DNA from: Brachionus manjavacas
Lineage: Eukaryota; Rotifera; Eurotatoria; Ploima; Brachionidae
DNA: 64,000 nucleotides
NCBI GenBank assembly: GCA_019054805.1
Contig: JAHQIY010000011.1
Span: 2,175,001-2,239,000, forward strand
Direction of reading: 5' to 3'
Under the pieces are notes generated by a model, which had not been told where the DNA came from, did not search any database, and saw only the letters and a program-made list of their open reading frames with translations. Made by a program: the position numbers and the translations under genes. Shown in pieces: positions 12,601-23,470 of this stretch (positions are counted from its first letter, which is position 1; each line of letters opens with the position of its first letter).

Positions 12601-14704
12601 GTTCTCAAGAGACTGTTTTTTATTTATTTATTATTTAGCATTAAAATTTAAACAAGAGATAACTACACATTTTCTTTAAATTAAATTTTTTAAAATAAAA
12701 AAAATAATATTATTAGACTCAAAAAAATAATTTCGTGTTAAGTGAAATATTTGTTTAAAGTTTTTGAACACAATTTTATTGTGTTAATTTTTTATTTTTG
12801 AAAAATAATTTTTGTGCTGAAAAGAGAACTTATTGTGTTGGATATTTAATTCAAAATCTGAATTTTATTGCGCCGAAATTATATTCCCACTAAATTACAT
12901 TTTTTATTAAAAAAATTATTAAAGTTTTTCTGAATTAAAACTAACTTCACAATCAAAAAGTCTTACAGATATTTAAAAACTTTTAAAAAACGAGATAAAT
13001 AAATATTAAACAAAAATCGAGAATTAATATGATAAAATAATGTTTTATAAAACTTACAGAAATCAATTTAAATTTAAAAAAATTTTGTTCCAAATTTCCG
13101 AATGAATTGAATCTTTCAATAAATTGAAAAGTTTGACAGCAGATAAATTAAGGTGATTTGTGTATCGTCTGATACAATTAAAAAAAAATTATTAAGATTT
13201 TTCATTTTCATTCTTGTTTGATATTAAAGAATTTACTTAAAATTAAAAGCCATAAATGACATTTTTTTAAATAAAATTTTATTACCAAACATCAGTAATT
13301 TTTATTTATAAAATTAAATTAATTAGTCTTATTTAAATCTAAAGGTATGCTAACAACAGGGATTTTATTCAAAAATGTTCCTTTAATATCAATAATCGGA
13401 AATTCAATTGATTCAAAAACATCATCGTTGCTCAGAAACATGGCATTCTGTGTAATTCTGTGCCGAGCTGGTCTAAGTCTGGACATAGACAAACTAACAA
13501 AAATGAAATTTAAAATTTTGAAATTTTCGGTAATTCCGTGTTTAGTTGAAGCATTCGTTTTTGCTCTAGCAGCTATTTTTATATTAAAATTATCTTTTGA
13601 ATGGGCCTTACTAATGGGATTTGTTATAAGTGGTGTATCTCCATCAGTTGTGGTTCCTTTGATGATTCAGCTACAAGAAACAGGTCTTGGGGTAGCAAAA
13701 AATATTCCCGGATTTATCATTGCAGCTAGCTGCATAGACAACATCATTGCCATAACTGGACATAGTTTGATGATTGGAGTTGTCTTTAACCAGGGTGAAA
13801 TTTGGTGGACTTTGTTAAAATGTCCATTTCAAGTAATGATTGGAATTTTATTTGGTATTATTTTAGGATTATTTTTAAGTGTTGTCCGAATAGATCATAG
13901 GGTATTAATTTTAATTATAAAATAAAAAAAGTTAAACAAAATATTTTCTAGATTGAAAAATCATCCCTTAGGTTTTTTCTATTGCTTCTAATGGCTCTGA
14001 CAATGTCTCTTTTATCCAAAAAGTTTAATTTATCAGGTAAATTTTAATTTTTTTTTTTTGTTTATAAATTTTTCATTTAGGCAGTGCACCGTTGGGAATC
14101 TTGACTATGGTAATTGTTTCAAAACTTGTTTGGAAAAAAATAGATAAATTTCAATTAGAAAAAAATTATAGCGAGCAAGATTTTTTAATTAATGAAAAAA
14201 TTGAAACAAACAAGAAAAAAATGGAAAAAAAATTTTCCTCTTTTTGGTTAATAATTTTTCTTCCGTTTCTCTTTTCTCTAATCGGCAATGAAATTGATTT
14301 TTCCAAAATTGATCCTACAAAAATTGGTCTTCAATTTGCAACATTCATCGTCGGACTTATTTTTAGAACAATTTCTGCCTTTTTTTCAATTTATTTTATT
14401 AATGATTTAAATGTAAAAGAAAAATTTTTTATGAGTTTATCTTGGATACCTAAAGCAACTGTTCAAGCCGCTATAAGTCCTATAGCGCTGGATATAGCAA
14501 AAAATCTCGAACTACCGACTAAAATTCCACTTGATGTAAAATGCAATTATATAGCTAAACAATTTTTTATATTAAATTTCTCTATTTTAGATTTTAAACA
14601 TTGCGGTTTTGAGTATTATAATAACAGCGCCCTTGGGTGCATTGTTCATTAATTTTATGTCAAAGAAGCTTTTAATCAAAGAAGCATCAGTAAATCAAGC
14701 ATGA
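9615..14704 (+). CDS. SLC9B-type sodium/proton antiporter (NHA), copy B
   Basis: Inverted paralogue of copy A with the same five-exon structure: 9615-9894, 13345-13901, 13952-14036, 14081-14535, 14591-14704; phases agree, 496 aa. Exons 2 and 3 have exactly the same length as in copy A (557 and 85 bp). Exon 2 is nearly identical to copy A for about 155 residues, including RAGLSLD, GVSPSVVVP and the unusual AASCIDNIIAITGH core motif. Exons 1, 3, 4 and 5 match only at roughly half of residues. Exon 4 keeps LIGNEIDF and SWIPKATVQAA. Intron 1 is 3.45 kb and holds a LINE 3' fragment, a pogo-like terminal sequence and a possible LINE tail. The chosen start is the in-frame ATG at 9615; the ATG at 9608 is out of frame. 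No stop or frameshift is seen, so it should be functional. Confidence 0.9.
10080..10260. repeat. Diverged MITE-like repeat copy in SLC9B intron 1
   Basis: Contains ATTGAACAAAAAT...TTCCTTTTTTGA followed by an A/T stretch, a GTGCATG word and a CACTTTTTTAGCCTAAATAA word, in the same order as the repeat at 58-355. Similarity is weak and judged by eye. Confidence 0.35.
10860..11010 (-). repeat. Possible LINE 3' end remnant
   Basis: A more complex stretch (TTCGCTCCTAATGGAGC, two copies of AAGATATCCT, GAGGCTCCGCCAG) inside AT-rich intron DNA, followed by ATAAAAATAAAAAATCAAAATTAAG-type sequence. The layout resembles the tail region near 16280 and 59280, but the match is loose. Confidence 0.3.
11081..11180. 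mobile_element. Pogo/Tigger-like terminal sequence
   Basis: Starts TACAGTGAATTTTCGATTA and continues with repeated (T)CGAGACTC, GAGTCTCGAT and TTCGATATACGAGAC words. Pogo/Tigger DNA transposons insert at TA and have ends beginning CAGT followed by TCGATTAT-like words, so this looks like one end of a dead element. I did not find the opposite end. Confidence 0.45.
12170..12500 (-). pseudogene. LINE reverse-transcriptase ORF, C-terminal fragment
   Basis: Minus-strand reading at 12412-12230 gives RVQKKRFLAKLRTDL, then FSNRVVPHWDQLPESVV and SFKTALDKFK. This is the C-terminal tail typical of CR1/Jockey-like non-LTR retrotransposon polyproteins (F.NR.V..WN.LP..VV......FK..LD). Upstream (12413-12500) is a broken continuation. 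It lies in intron 1 of SLC9B copy B and is antisense to it. Confidence 0.7.
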
Positions 14705-15859
14705 ATGAATGGAATAATTGTAAATTTTTTAATTTTTCATAAATGTACCCATTAGATTTGATCTTTCCAAATAAATTTGAAATTTTTTAAGTTCTTAGTA
14801 TCTTTGATGTTGCATAAAAGAAAAAAAATACATATTTTTTGTACAATTTTAATTATTTTTAATTTTAAAATAAATTATTAAGTTTTATTCAAATATTTTG
14901 TAAAAATAAGGATGGTTTTTTTAAAATAATTTTATATTGCTATCAGATATTTTTTAATAATCTGAGTTTTTAATTGTGTAGATAGCTTATTCAAATGAAT
15001 TCGAGCAAATTTTAACCTCACTTTGAAGCCTTCACTTTGAAGCCCGCTAATTTTTTCTATCTACTAGCAAAATTAATTTGCCTATAAGTTTCACGAATAA
15101 AAAACCAACATAATGCACAAGTAAAAATTACCGATCTAAAAAATGTCAAATGTATCTTAAATTTTCCTACATTGTCAAATTTTTTAAAAATTTAAATTAA
15201 AATTTTGTTTGAAATTTAAAATAAATTAAAATTTAATCCAAAGATTTAAAATTTGTTTAAAATATTCAAAAAAACCATCTTACAAAGCTTTATTTGATCA
15301 AGTGAAATTCTATGACATTTTAGAACATGCTGGCGTGAAGTTCCCGAAATTCAAAACTTTAGTGCTATCCGAATTTCACATTTTTGACTCAAAATTCGTA
15401 ATCTACGCCCTCGAAAACCCCTAAAAAAAATTTTTTTGAAGGGGGCAAAAAAAAAATTTTTTACACCCAGGGTTCCAAAAATAGCAAACCCTTTAAAAAG
15501 TTGTTGTTCTTTAAGACTAAAAATCTCAAAGATAAAACTTAAATAAACTAAAAAAGTATATATATTCTGAAAGAGCATAAAATTCTCTACATGCTAATGT
15601 AATTTAGAAAAAAAAAGAAAAAATTTGTTTTTTCTGGTTTAAATCGTATTTCCTCCAATTATGACCCGATTTTTTTTTTTAAATCTAGACAAAATTCTGA
15701 ACAATTTTATGGTTTTACTTTTTTTTTATTGCTTTATTTTTCTTAAAAAATCTCTTCAATCATGTGATTTTTAACAAATTTGTATATTGATATTCTATTG
15801 ATATTTTTTTCTAAATTTTACTAAAAACTTATCTAAGTAAAAATAAAATTTCGTGAAAA

Positions 15860-16003
15860 ATGCCTAAAGAATCAAAATATTATCAATCTCGTGTTAGTAA
15901 CCTTGGAGTTTTCGGCCAAAAAAATATTATTGAAGATGAAGAAGATGATCATATGGAAAAAGACGTTTATTTTACTTTAGTTTTTTTTTTAAATAAATAA
16001 ATC
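15860..16003 (+). other. Short open frame of unknown status
   Basis: ATG at 15860 starts MPKESKYYQSRV, continues through GVFGQKNII and an acidic EDEEDDHMEKD stretch, and stops within about 48 codons. Composition is more protein-like than its surroundings, and a second small frame (MKHNEAKDGFLDVF) follows at about 16031. It could be an exon of an unrecognised gene or chance. No family is recognised. Confidence 0.2.
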
Positions 16004-16239
16004 TAAAAAAATATCATTAATATTATTAAAATGAAACATAACGAAGCAAAAGACGGATTTTTGGATGTTTTTAAATTAAAAAAATTATATTAAAGAATAA
16101 GGCTTAAATTTTTTGGGGGTGAGAAATTTAATTTTTTTAAGATGACAAAAATAACTAAAAGTGGTGACCAATTTAATCTATTTTAACTGACTATAAAAAA
16201 CTAAACGACTGACAAATATATAATATTGAGATGACTATT

Positions 16240-16400
16240 TAATTATTTATTTATTTATTTATTTATTTGTTAACTGTACCGAGCTAAAGCTCCTTCACAA
16301 TAAAAATAAAAAATAAAAATTAAGTTAAGTAAAATTAAAAAAGTTTAGTAAAATAAAATCAAAAAATAAATATAAAAATATGAATTAAGTTTGTAAGAGT
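16240..16400 (-). repeat. LINE 3' UTR/tail fragment with (AAAT)n
   Basis: On the plus strand a run of ATTT units is followed by GAGCTAAAGCTCCTTC (16281-16296) and an ATAAAAATAAAAAATAAA stretch. The same layout follows the minus-strand LINE at 59250-59420 (GAGCTAATGCTCCTTC), and a shorter match is at 20555-20566. I read these as 5'-truncated insertions of one LINE family whose minus-strand 3' end finishes in an AAAT microsatellite. Confidence 0.6.
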
Positions 16401-18591
16401 TAATAACCTGGAATAAAAAATAGATATATGATAATGAGAGTTTTAGGTCATTCAGGTTTACATAGTTTAGGTGTCATAGTTTACTGACAAAATAAAATCT
16501 TTTTTTTATATAGGTATTATTTTTATTTTATTTTATTTTAGTTCTAATTAAGCTATTTAATAATGTAATTCTCTAAGATTGTAAGGAATGAACTTAAATT
16601 GTGACGTTTTCTCATTATTGACTCTAGCTTGATGATGAAATTTGAACAAAACGGTTTGTCATAATCGTCTGGAACTTCCTTCAGATTTTGGTGCCATAGT
16701 TCAAGATTTTGATTTTTATTGTCACCTCAAAATCATTATTTTATCAGTCAATTAATTTATTTGTCATCATAAGTATAGATATACAAATAAATAGATAATA
16801 AGTAGTTTTTTTGTCAGTAAAATTAAATTTTTTTGTCAGTCCATTAATTGACGGCCAAAGAATAATGAATCTTTAAAGAGTATGTAATTTATGTTGAATT
16901 TCGAAAAATTAATAGACATTTTTAAAAGTGATAAAACAAATATTTATTTACTCTAAAATTTTAAATGATTATAATTTTAATTTTTAGGGTTAGATCAATT
17001 CTTATTTCGGGAGAATTAAAATTTTGTTTAGTTTATTTTTCTGTCAAAATAATTTTAGAAAAAATAAGAATTAACTTTTTTATACCGTAATTTAAGTTTA
17101 TCACAAAATAAATTCGAAATTATTCTAAGAATAAAATCAAGCTTTTGCGCTTACTCTTAGTTTAATGTCAGACGTCAAGGTTTATTATAAAAAAAAATAA
17201 AAAAATTTTATAATATGGTTTCGATGATATTAGTTCCGAATGGAATAAACCCAAATTTTGAAATTGTTCCAAGAGTAATGGTCACGAGTTTACGGTATCT
17301 TTTTGACAAAAAAAATGCAAAATTGTTTCTAATAAAATAACAAAGAATAAAATTTGATTCATAAAATTTTAATGAAATAATATTTTAATTTTATTTATTT
17401 ATTTTTGTTATCTTAGGACTTATGATAAATTTTTTGACGAATTTTATATAAAAAAAAATCAACAACTCAACTCGAAAGTTTCCTAACATGAACATTTTTT
17501 AGCTGATTTCAAAAGACTCTAGCAAAAATGTCAACAATTTACCAATTACTCAAATTTCATTGTTATTCAAATTTATTAGCATGATATTTAAAGCATTCAA
17601 ATAAAATTTAGATAGAACCAAGCAATTTAATACCAAAAAATAATTTTATTTGAACAAATTTACCTCAAAAATATTTTTCGTAAAATTAAATTCCAACTAT
17701 TTAGAAAAATATGCAAACCATCAAACAAGTTAATTAGTATTTGAGCTCTGTTATTTATTTTTAAAATCCTAGACATTAGTTTCTATGACATCTATTTGAA
17801 AAAACAATTCCATAAGTTTTCGAACACATGTCTTTGTTCAAACATTTTGTTTTTAAGCTGTTAAAAAATTGAAAAAAAAAAACAAGTTTTGAAAATTAAT
17901 ACTCGATTTTATTTCCATAAACAAAATATATATAGCAATAAAAATACCTTTCCGGAATGCTTCCAGAGAGGCTCGGAGTAAATATAGTAAATTTAAAACT
18001 GGTTTTTTCTAATTACTTTAAAAATGCTCTGAATTAAAGGTGCATATAAAACCTTATCTATATAAATGTTATTCACACATTAAAAATACACAATTTATCA
18101 TTCCGAATATTTGTTTTTTCGTTGCTTAATCGAATCTAAAATAAAGCTTCCAAGTTATTTTTTTAACTTTAAATAATAAATATTTTGCAAATTAAACTTG
18201 GGTAAACATTGCCGAGAATGCCAAACACAAGCCCCCTCATTTTTTTATACCACCACAGAGAAACTCTAGCTTTTACTCGGATTACAACAGTATTGACAAA
18301 TTCATAGATAAAGTTAAATTTGTTGCATAATGTTTCTAGTTTTTTAGGGTTCTATCTTAGTCTTATCGTTTCTAGTTGTGAACATAAACAAAGCGTCTAA
18401 AGAAAAAAAAGCAAAAATACCTTTTTTTTCATTTTAAAAAAATTTAAATTCAATTAAAATTTTATCTTTAGACTTAAGGACCATTTTCTTGAAAGCACGC
18501 TTTCAGAATTATTCAAAAACCTAGAGCTATAAATTCTAAAACTTAAAAAATATCAAAATTAAAACCTAAATATTACTACTCTAGTGTAGAA

Positions 18592-20161
18592 ATGAGCGAT
18601 CAAGACAGAGAAAACGCTACGGTAAATTTTCGGCAAATTTGAAAATTGTGAAAATTTTTTTTTTTTTCAGACACCAATGATGACTCCAACAACTGAATAT
18701 CAGGCTGAAAAAGAACAAACCTATAGAGCAACTGACCGCAGTGATAAAAAATTAAAATTAAAAAATCCTCTTAAGATGCCAGTCGCTTTGCTTCCACCTG
18801 ACCGAAATGTAATTAGTTATTTTTTAATTGTCATTATCTCATTCTAACTGGACCGTCTCTATCTTTGAAAAAAATTCTCCTTAAATTCTTTGATTTTTGG
18901 GTTTAAACTCTAAAATGAGCAATCCATCTATAAGCGGTGTGCCTAAGGAAGCAATAGGTCATGAACGAGTGATGGCCTCTAATTTTCAGTCTTTTCTACC
19001 CTATGCCATAAATCAGCAGCTCTACTTACCAAGACACATACAGCAACAGTCAGCACAGGAAATGCAAAGACAAAATTTACGCATTCCTCAATACACTAGG
19101 GACCAAGACTACATGTCAAATAATGACGAGGACGTAATGTCTATTTTAAATTAGGACTGACTTATTTTTTTAATTTTTATTTTTCTAAATTTATTGAATA
19201 TTTTTTTTATTTTTTTTTCAATTTTAAGCAACCACCTATGGTTCTGGACCCGAATATATACTCAACCAAGAAGACAGTGATGACCATTTTGTGTCTAATC
19301 ATCATCATAATGGCAAACAGCATCCAACTGAAGTTTGTGATCAAAAATTCAGTTGCCATAACTCAACAATTTTACAGTGCCCAAGTGGGTCTTGGCATAA
19401 CCAGCGTGCTTTTGGCAGCCTCCATAGGTAAACATATCTTTGATTGTTTTTAGTTTAGATTAGATTAGAAACTAATACCGCATGGGGTTCTTTTGGGACC
19501 TAAACAAAAATCTAATTAATTAATCTAAAACAATAAAATTAATCTATTCTCCTGCTTTATTCTAAATTCTGTAATCATGGGTCATTCGAAAAGTTTTTAA
19601 TTTAATTTTTAAAATAAATGAGGAGAATAGATTTTTTCATTCCAAACACCTAAAAGGACTCCAGTATTAGCTAGGCTTGGACTAACTTAATTTTAATGGT
19701 TAAGGATTTGTGCTAATGTATTCGGCTCGATTGAATTACAATGATGAATATAAACAACGAAAGCTAGACTTCATCAATAACACAGTCATGATCCTGTTGT
19801 TTGTTTTATGCATTTTGAACATTTTCATAGTGGCAATGAATTAATTTTTTTAAAGCTAATTAATTGGATTTTTCGTTTCATTAACAATTAGTGGTTGATT
19901 TAAAGTGCATAGTTTTTGAAACGATAATTTTGAGCTGATTTGTACCAAATTGGTTCAGAATTTTTAGATTTTTTTTAAATAAAAAATTTTATGAATATTT
20001 TTATTTAAATGTTTTAAGGTATATTTTTGATGTATGTGGCAACTGTAGATTTTAATGATCATTATGAGCATCGAAGACTGGAATTGTTCAACAATATCAC
20101 AATTGTGTTTATATTTTTGCTAATAGTTCTAAACATCTTCTTGGTGGCCTTTTATGGCTAA
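18592..20161 (+). CDS. Ninjurin family membrane protein with alternative first and last exons
   Basis: Ninjurins are small two-helix plasma-membrane proteins first described as adhesion molecules; vertebrate NINJ1 assembles to rupture the plasma membrane in lytic death. Core exon 19229-19427 encodes STKKTVMTILCLIIIIMAN, then SIQLKFVI (the MANxxQLK family signature) and the first hydrophobic helix. Two 5' options splice in phase 0 to it: 18592-18621 plus 18671-18808 (56 residues, MSDQDRENAT...), or 18915-19133 (73 residues, MSNPSISGV...). Two 3' options continue the same split Gly codon: 19705-19844 or 20019-20161, each with the second hydrophobic helix and its own stop. Both match ninjurin RKLDFLNN...NIF.(T/V)A. 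Predicted isoforms are about 168-186 aa. Exon choice comes from splice-site reading, not transcripts. Confidence 0.85.
18915..19133 (+). CDS. Alternative first coding exon of ninjurin
   Basis: ATG at 18915 opens 73 codons (MSNPSISGVPKEAIGH..., Gln-rich middle, NNDED at the end) before the donor GAC|GTAATG at 19134. Phase 0 fits the core exon at 19229, which would read ...DED-QPPMVLD. It lies in the intron of the other 5' form, so it needs its own promoter or a mutually exclusive splice. If it were retained without splicing, the frame would stop at 19154. Confidence 0.65.
19705..19844 (+). CDS. Ninjurin terminal exon, version A
   Basis: After the acceptor AAG at 19702-19704 the exon reads (G)FVLMYSARLNYND, KQRKLDFINN, a hydrophobic helix, and ends IFIVAMN-stop. 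It encodes the C-terminal transmembrane helix. About 43% of residues match version B by my count, with the same phase and almost the same length. Confidence 0.8.
20019..20161 (+). CDS. Ninjurin terminal exon, version B
   Basis: After TTTTAAG the exon reads (G)IFLMYVATVDFND, EHRRLELFNN, a hydrophobic helix, and ends FLVAFYG-stop. It is a full-length tandem duplicate of version A with intact acceptor and stop. An AATAAA at about 20305 could be its poly(A) signal. Confidence 0.8.
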
Positions 20162-21110
20162 ATAATTAAAATAATTGTAAATTCGGAGTAATTTTCAAAA
20201 AAGGATTACCTTAAATTTTAGCATAGATATTTCGTCAAATTACTATTTGCCCATTTTAATTATATTTTTAGCGCTATTTAAAGATTTAAGGTTCATCCTT
20301 AAAAAATAAACAATTTAAAAAAAACCGGCTTTGTTTATTTAATTTTAACTTTGAATAAGTGTAGCTTTTTTTTGATTACTAGGCAAAAAGATTAATAATT
20401 AGTTTTAAATTAACAATTGCGATAGATACTAAAATTAAATAAAAGTTGAACTTTCTAAATCAGTTTTATTACTTTTGAATTTGATCTTATATAGTATAAT
20501 CTCAAATTAAAAATGAATTTTTTATTTCTTTCTATTAGTTTATCTATGCTAAACAAAAGCTCCTTCAAATCGAAAATAAAAATCACTGTAATATAGAAAA
20601 AAATGTAAAATAAATAATTTAAAAATTGAGTGTCAATTCAAATTAAAAGCTTTAATTTATATGATTTTTTTATTTAAATTAATAAAATTCGTTTTCAAAT
20701 CTTTTCATCAATCTGCTCCTTTATTAAATAAGAAATAATTAAAAATTTTGAGAAACTTTTAATGAACTCGTTATCAAGTCATCTAAAAAAGTGTCGAAGT
20801 TTACATCAGTAATAAGTATGTACAATTGATTCTTATTTGTCAAAAATTTAAAAAATCCACTTTTGAAATAGATAAAAAAGAGGAATTTTTAAAAGAATTC
20901 ATATTATAAAAATATGCATACAAAAAATCTATTTGGATGCATTCAATATTAGGTTGATGAATGAGTTACCTTAGTTTTGTTGAATAAGTTATTTTGTTCA
21001 ATTAGTGAGTGATCAGTAAAATTGTCAAATATAAACAAATGATTTTTTAATGATTTTCTGAATTTTTTATTTTCTTAATTAATAACTGAAAAATTTTAGT
21101 AAATTTTTTA
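20162..21110. other. Gene-free stretch
   Basis: AT-rich sequence with the ninjurin 3' flank and, at 20540-20600, a short LINE-tail match (AAAGCTCCTTC at 20557-20567 followed by AAAATAAAAATCAC). Nothing else was recognised. Confidence 0.4.
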
Positions 21111-21114
21111 AATG

Positions 21115-21835
21115 CTTAGTAAAATACTTAATTTTTTGAATATTTCCTCTTTAGTGCTCATCCAGCGATCAATGCCTGCTTTAAAGCTGTTAACATTGGG
21201 GGCTTCAACTAATTGATTTGGCAGCGAGTTCCATATGTTAGCGGTTCTGTTGAAAAAAAAGTTATCTCTATGTTGCAGCCTCGAAATTTCTCTGTGATAT
21301 TTGAAGCAGTGACCTCTTCCTTGGATTTTGGTGACGTTTTTTCAACCAATTCTATTCCATGCATGAACTTGTATAATTGAATTAGATCACCTCTTTTTTT
21401 CATTCCACCAGATTTGGAATGTTCAAAGCCTTCAATCTGCTTTCATACGATTTGTTTCTAATTGAAGAAACAAATTTCGTAGCTCTGCGTTGAATCCTCT
21501 CAAGATTCTCACAATCCGACTTAAGAAATGGAGACCATACAGGCACAGCAAATTCCAATAGAGGACGAACAAAAGTTAAATACAATGATCTAAATAACTT
21601 ACAATCAAAACGAGCGAATGATTTCCTGATGCAACCCAACATTTGATTTGCTTTGTTTGTAGCCTCTATCACTTGGTTTTTCCATTTGAGATTTGTATTG
21701 AAGATAACTCCAAGATCTTATTCGGTTTCTGACGTTGATAACTGCTTACCATTAATAAAAATCTTTCTTTCCTTAACTTTTTCAATTCTTAAACTTGTTG
21801 CACCAGCCATTAATATTTCATTTTGTATATTTTAA
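21115..21835 (-). pseudogene. LINE reverse-transcriptase fragment
   Basis: Minus-strand pieces in order: INGKQLSTSE and DLGVIFNTNLKW (about 21760-21680), then 21672-21400 with NKANQMLGCIRKSFARFD, LYLTFVRPLLEFAVPVWSP, NLERIQRRATKFVSSIRNKSY, then KKRGDLIQLYKFMHG and, after frameshifts, LPNQLVEAPNVNSFKAGIDRWM. This is the region after the catalytic core of a CR1/Jockey-like polyprotein. At least one stop (in ...SETE*DLG) and several frameshifts show it is dead. Confidence 0.85.
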
Positions 21836-22252
21836 TTTTCTTTTATATTATATAATATTTTAATTTATTTTAATCTTTTCTTAGTTTATTTTTTTTAATA
21901 GATAAACACAACAAATAAATAAATAACTAAATCTAATGTTTATTTTTTATGTTGCATTCTATGGAAATTGGAATCAAATGGATTTTTAAATTAATTAAAA
22001 AATTAAATTCTTTGAATTAGTATGTAAAAAAGCTTGTTACAATTAATTTAATAATGTACAAGGTTTTATCCGTTGCTCCGCTAGCGGAATAATGAAAATG
22101 AAAAAGAGAAATTTTTTTTGATTTTTAAATTAATTGATAAATTTTTTTATTTGAAAAATTCTTATGGAAAATTGATTTTAAAAAAATTTAAATAATTCAA
22201 ACTCCGCACTTGACATTGTTAAGTTGGCACTGATTTGTATTTTTTAAAATTT

Positions 22253-22289
<37 letters not shown>

Positions 22290-22294
22290 CCGCA

Positions 22295-23470
22295 TTCACG
22301 ACTTGTTTATAAATGTAGTTAATATGGATTTAATGATAAACTATTAAGTTGGATAAATGCCTTTCTAACGAAGACCTATTGACAACCGACCCTTAGATAT
22401 AGTCTCTATTTTGAAAGGATTCTCTTTTTAGAATTTATTTTTATCCTTAGTTTAGAATAAACGTACTTTTTATCCTTTTCGACTTTTTTTAGTCAAAACT
22501 AAACTAAAATTTAAAGCAATTCTAAAAAGAACAAAAAGATTATACTTTTGACGAAAAAAAGTGACAAAAAGGAAGAAAAGAACGTCAATTTCAGACAAAG
22601 ATATACAATAATTTTCAGATTGAGCAATTTTTTAGCTACGATAGTGATTAATAGCTTAAATTCAAGAGCGCAAAAAGTTCTACATAAAACATTTTAAAGA
22701 AGTCCAAAAAGTAAAAAAGACAAGAAATTGAGCGACTTTGAAAAAGAGCAAAAAACTCATTTTATGAAAGTTTTCAAATAGGTTTTTTCTAATCAATTTT
22801 TCGAATTTTGGTGAACCAAAGTTACCACTAGATAGATCTTGCAATTTTCTTGACTTTGGCTTTTACAGATCAAAAAAAGGTCAAAGAAAGAATGTTCTTT
22901 TTGTGGAAAAAAAGTCAAAAGAAAAAAAGTACGTCTTTTCTCAACTAAGATATATGATAGAAATGATGGAAAATATATTTTATTAAATTTTTTCTTTTAA
23001 AAGAATAAAAGGAAATCATAGTTTTTTTGTTATGGTTAAAAAGTTCTCAAAAAGTTATTTTTGGAGAAGCCGTATTAAGTTGGAAGCGTGTTAAAAGTGG
23101 CGTACCTCAAGGATCCGTTTTGGGCTCTTCGCTCTTTGCCAAACGACCTACCAAGCGCTTCAAAAAACTTGAGATTATTGTTTGCTGAAGATACAAAGCT
23201 TTTGTCGGTAATTAGAGATTTTGAAGGCTCAAAAGTACTTCAAAAAGATCTTGATGCTTTCTTGGAATGGACGAACAAATGTTTAATGAGTTTTAACAAA
23301 TAAAAATGTAAGTTGATTCACTATGGTAGAAACAACTTGAATTTAAATTATAAACTTGGTAATTATGAGAATGAGAGTTCTCCAAACGAGCGAGATTTGG
23401 GAGAAATCTTTAGCAAAGACTTAAAATGGGATGAGCATCAGCATAAATACTTGCCTCATTACTTTAAGCT
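22295..23470 (+). pseudogene. LINE reverse-transcriptase fragment split by an insertion
   Basis: The reading YGFNDKLLSWINAFLT (22322-22370) stops abruptly and resumes at about 23045 with SQKVIFGEAVLSWKRVKSGVPQGSVLG. These parts are contiguous in CR1/Jockey-like reverse transcriptases. After a frameshift, LPNDLPSASKNLRLLFAEDTKLLS follows (the YADD catalytic box here reads FAED), then DLGEIFSKDLKWDEH. So the element was interrupted after its own insertion and also carries point damage. Confidence 0.75.
22365..23040. mobile_element. Foldback-like insert inside the LINE fragment
   Basis: About 680 bp separates two neighbouring LINE coding blocks. It contains imperfect inverted arms: CTTAGTTTAGAATAAACGTAC with following TTTTTATCCTTTTCGACTTT (22448-22500) against the reverse complement of about 22900-22957 (AGTCAAAAGAAAAAAAGTAC...CAACTAAG). 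Many AAAAAG(T/A)-rich words recur between. The exact ends were not fixed. Confidence 0.5.

Larger units (their letters stand above)
14705..18591. other. Intergenic region between SLC9B copy B and ninjurin
   Basis: An AATAAA at about 14770 could serve as the SLC9B poly(A) signal. A short open frame at 15860 and a LINE tail at 16240-16400 are listed separately. The stretch 17.9-18.3 kb is less repetitive (CTTTCCGGAATGCTTCCAGAG, AACACAAGCCCCC) and probably holds the ninjurin promoter. Nothing else was recognised. Confidence 0.45.

Noticed and set aside
22258..22282. Long T run as a possible poly(A) tail of a minus-strand retroposon
   Set aside because: Such runs are frequent in this AT-rich DNA, and no gene-derived sequence precedes it on the minus strand.
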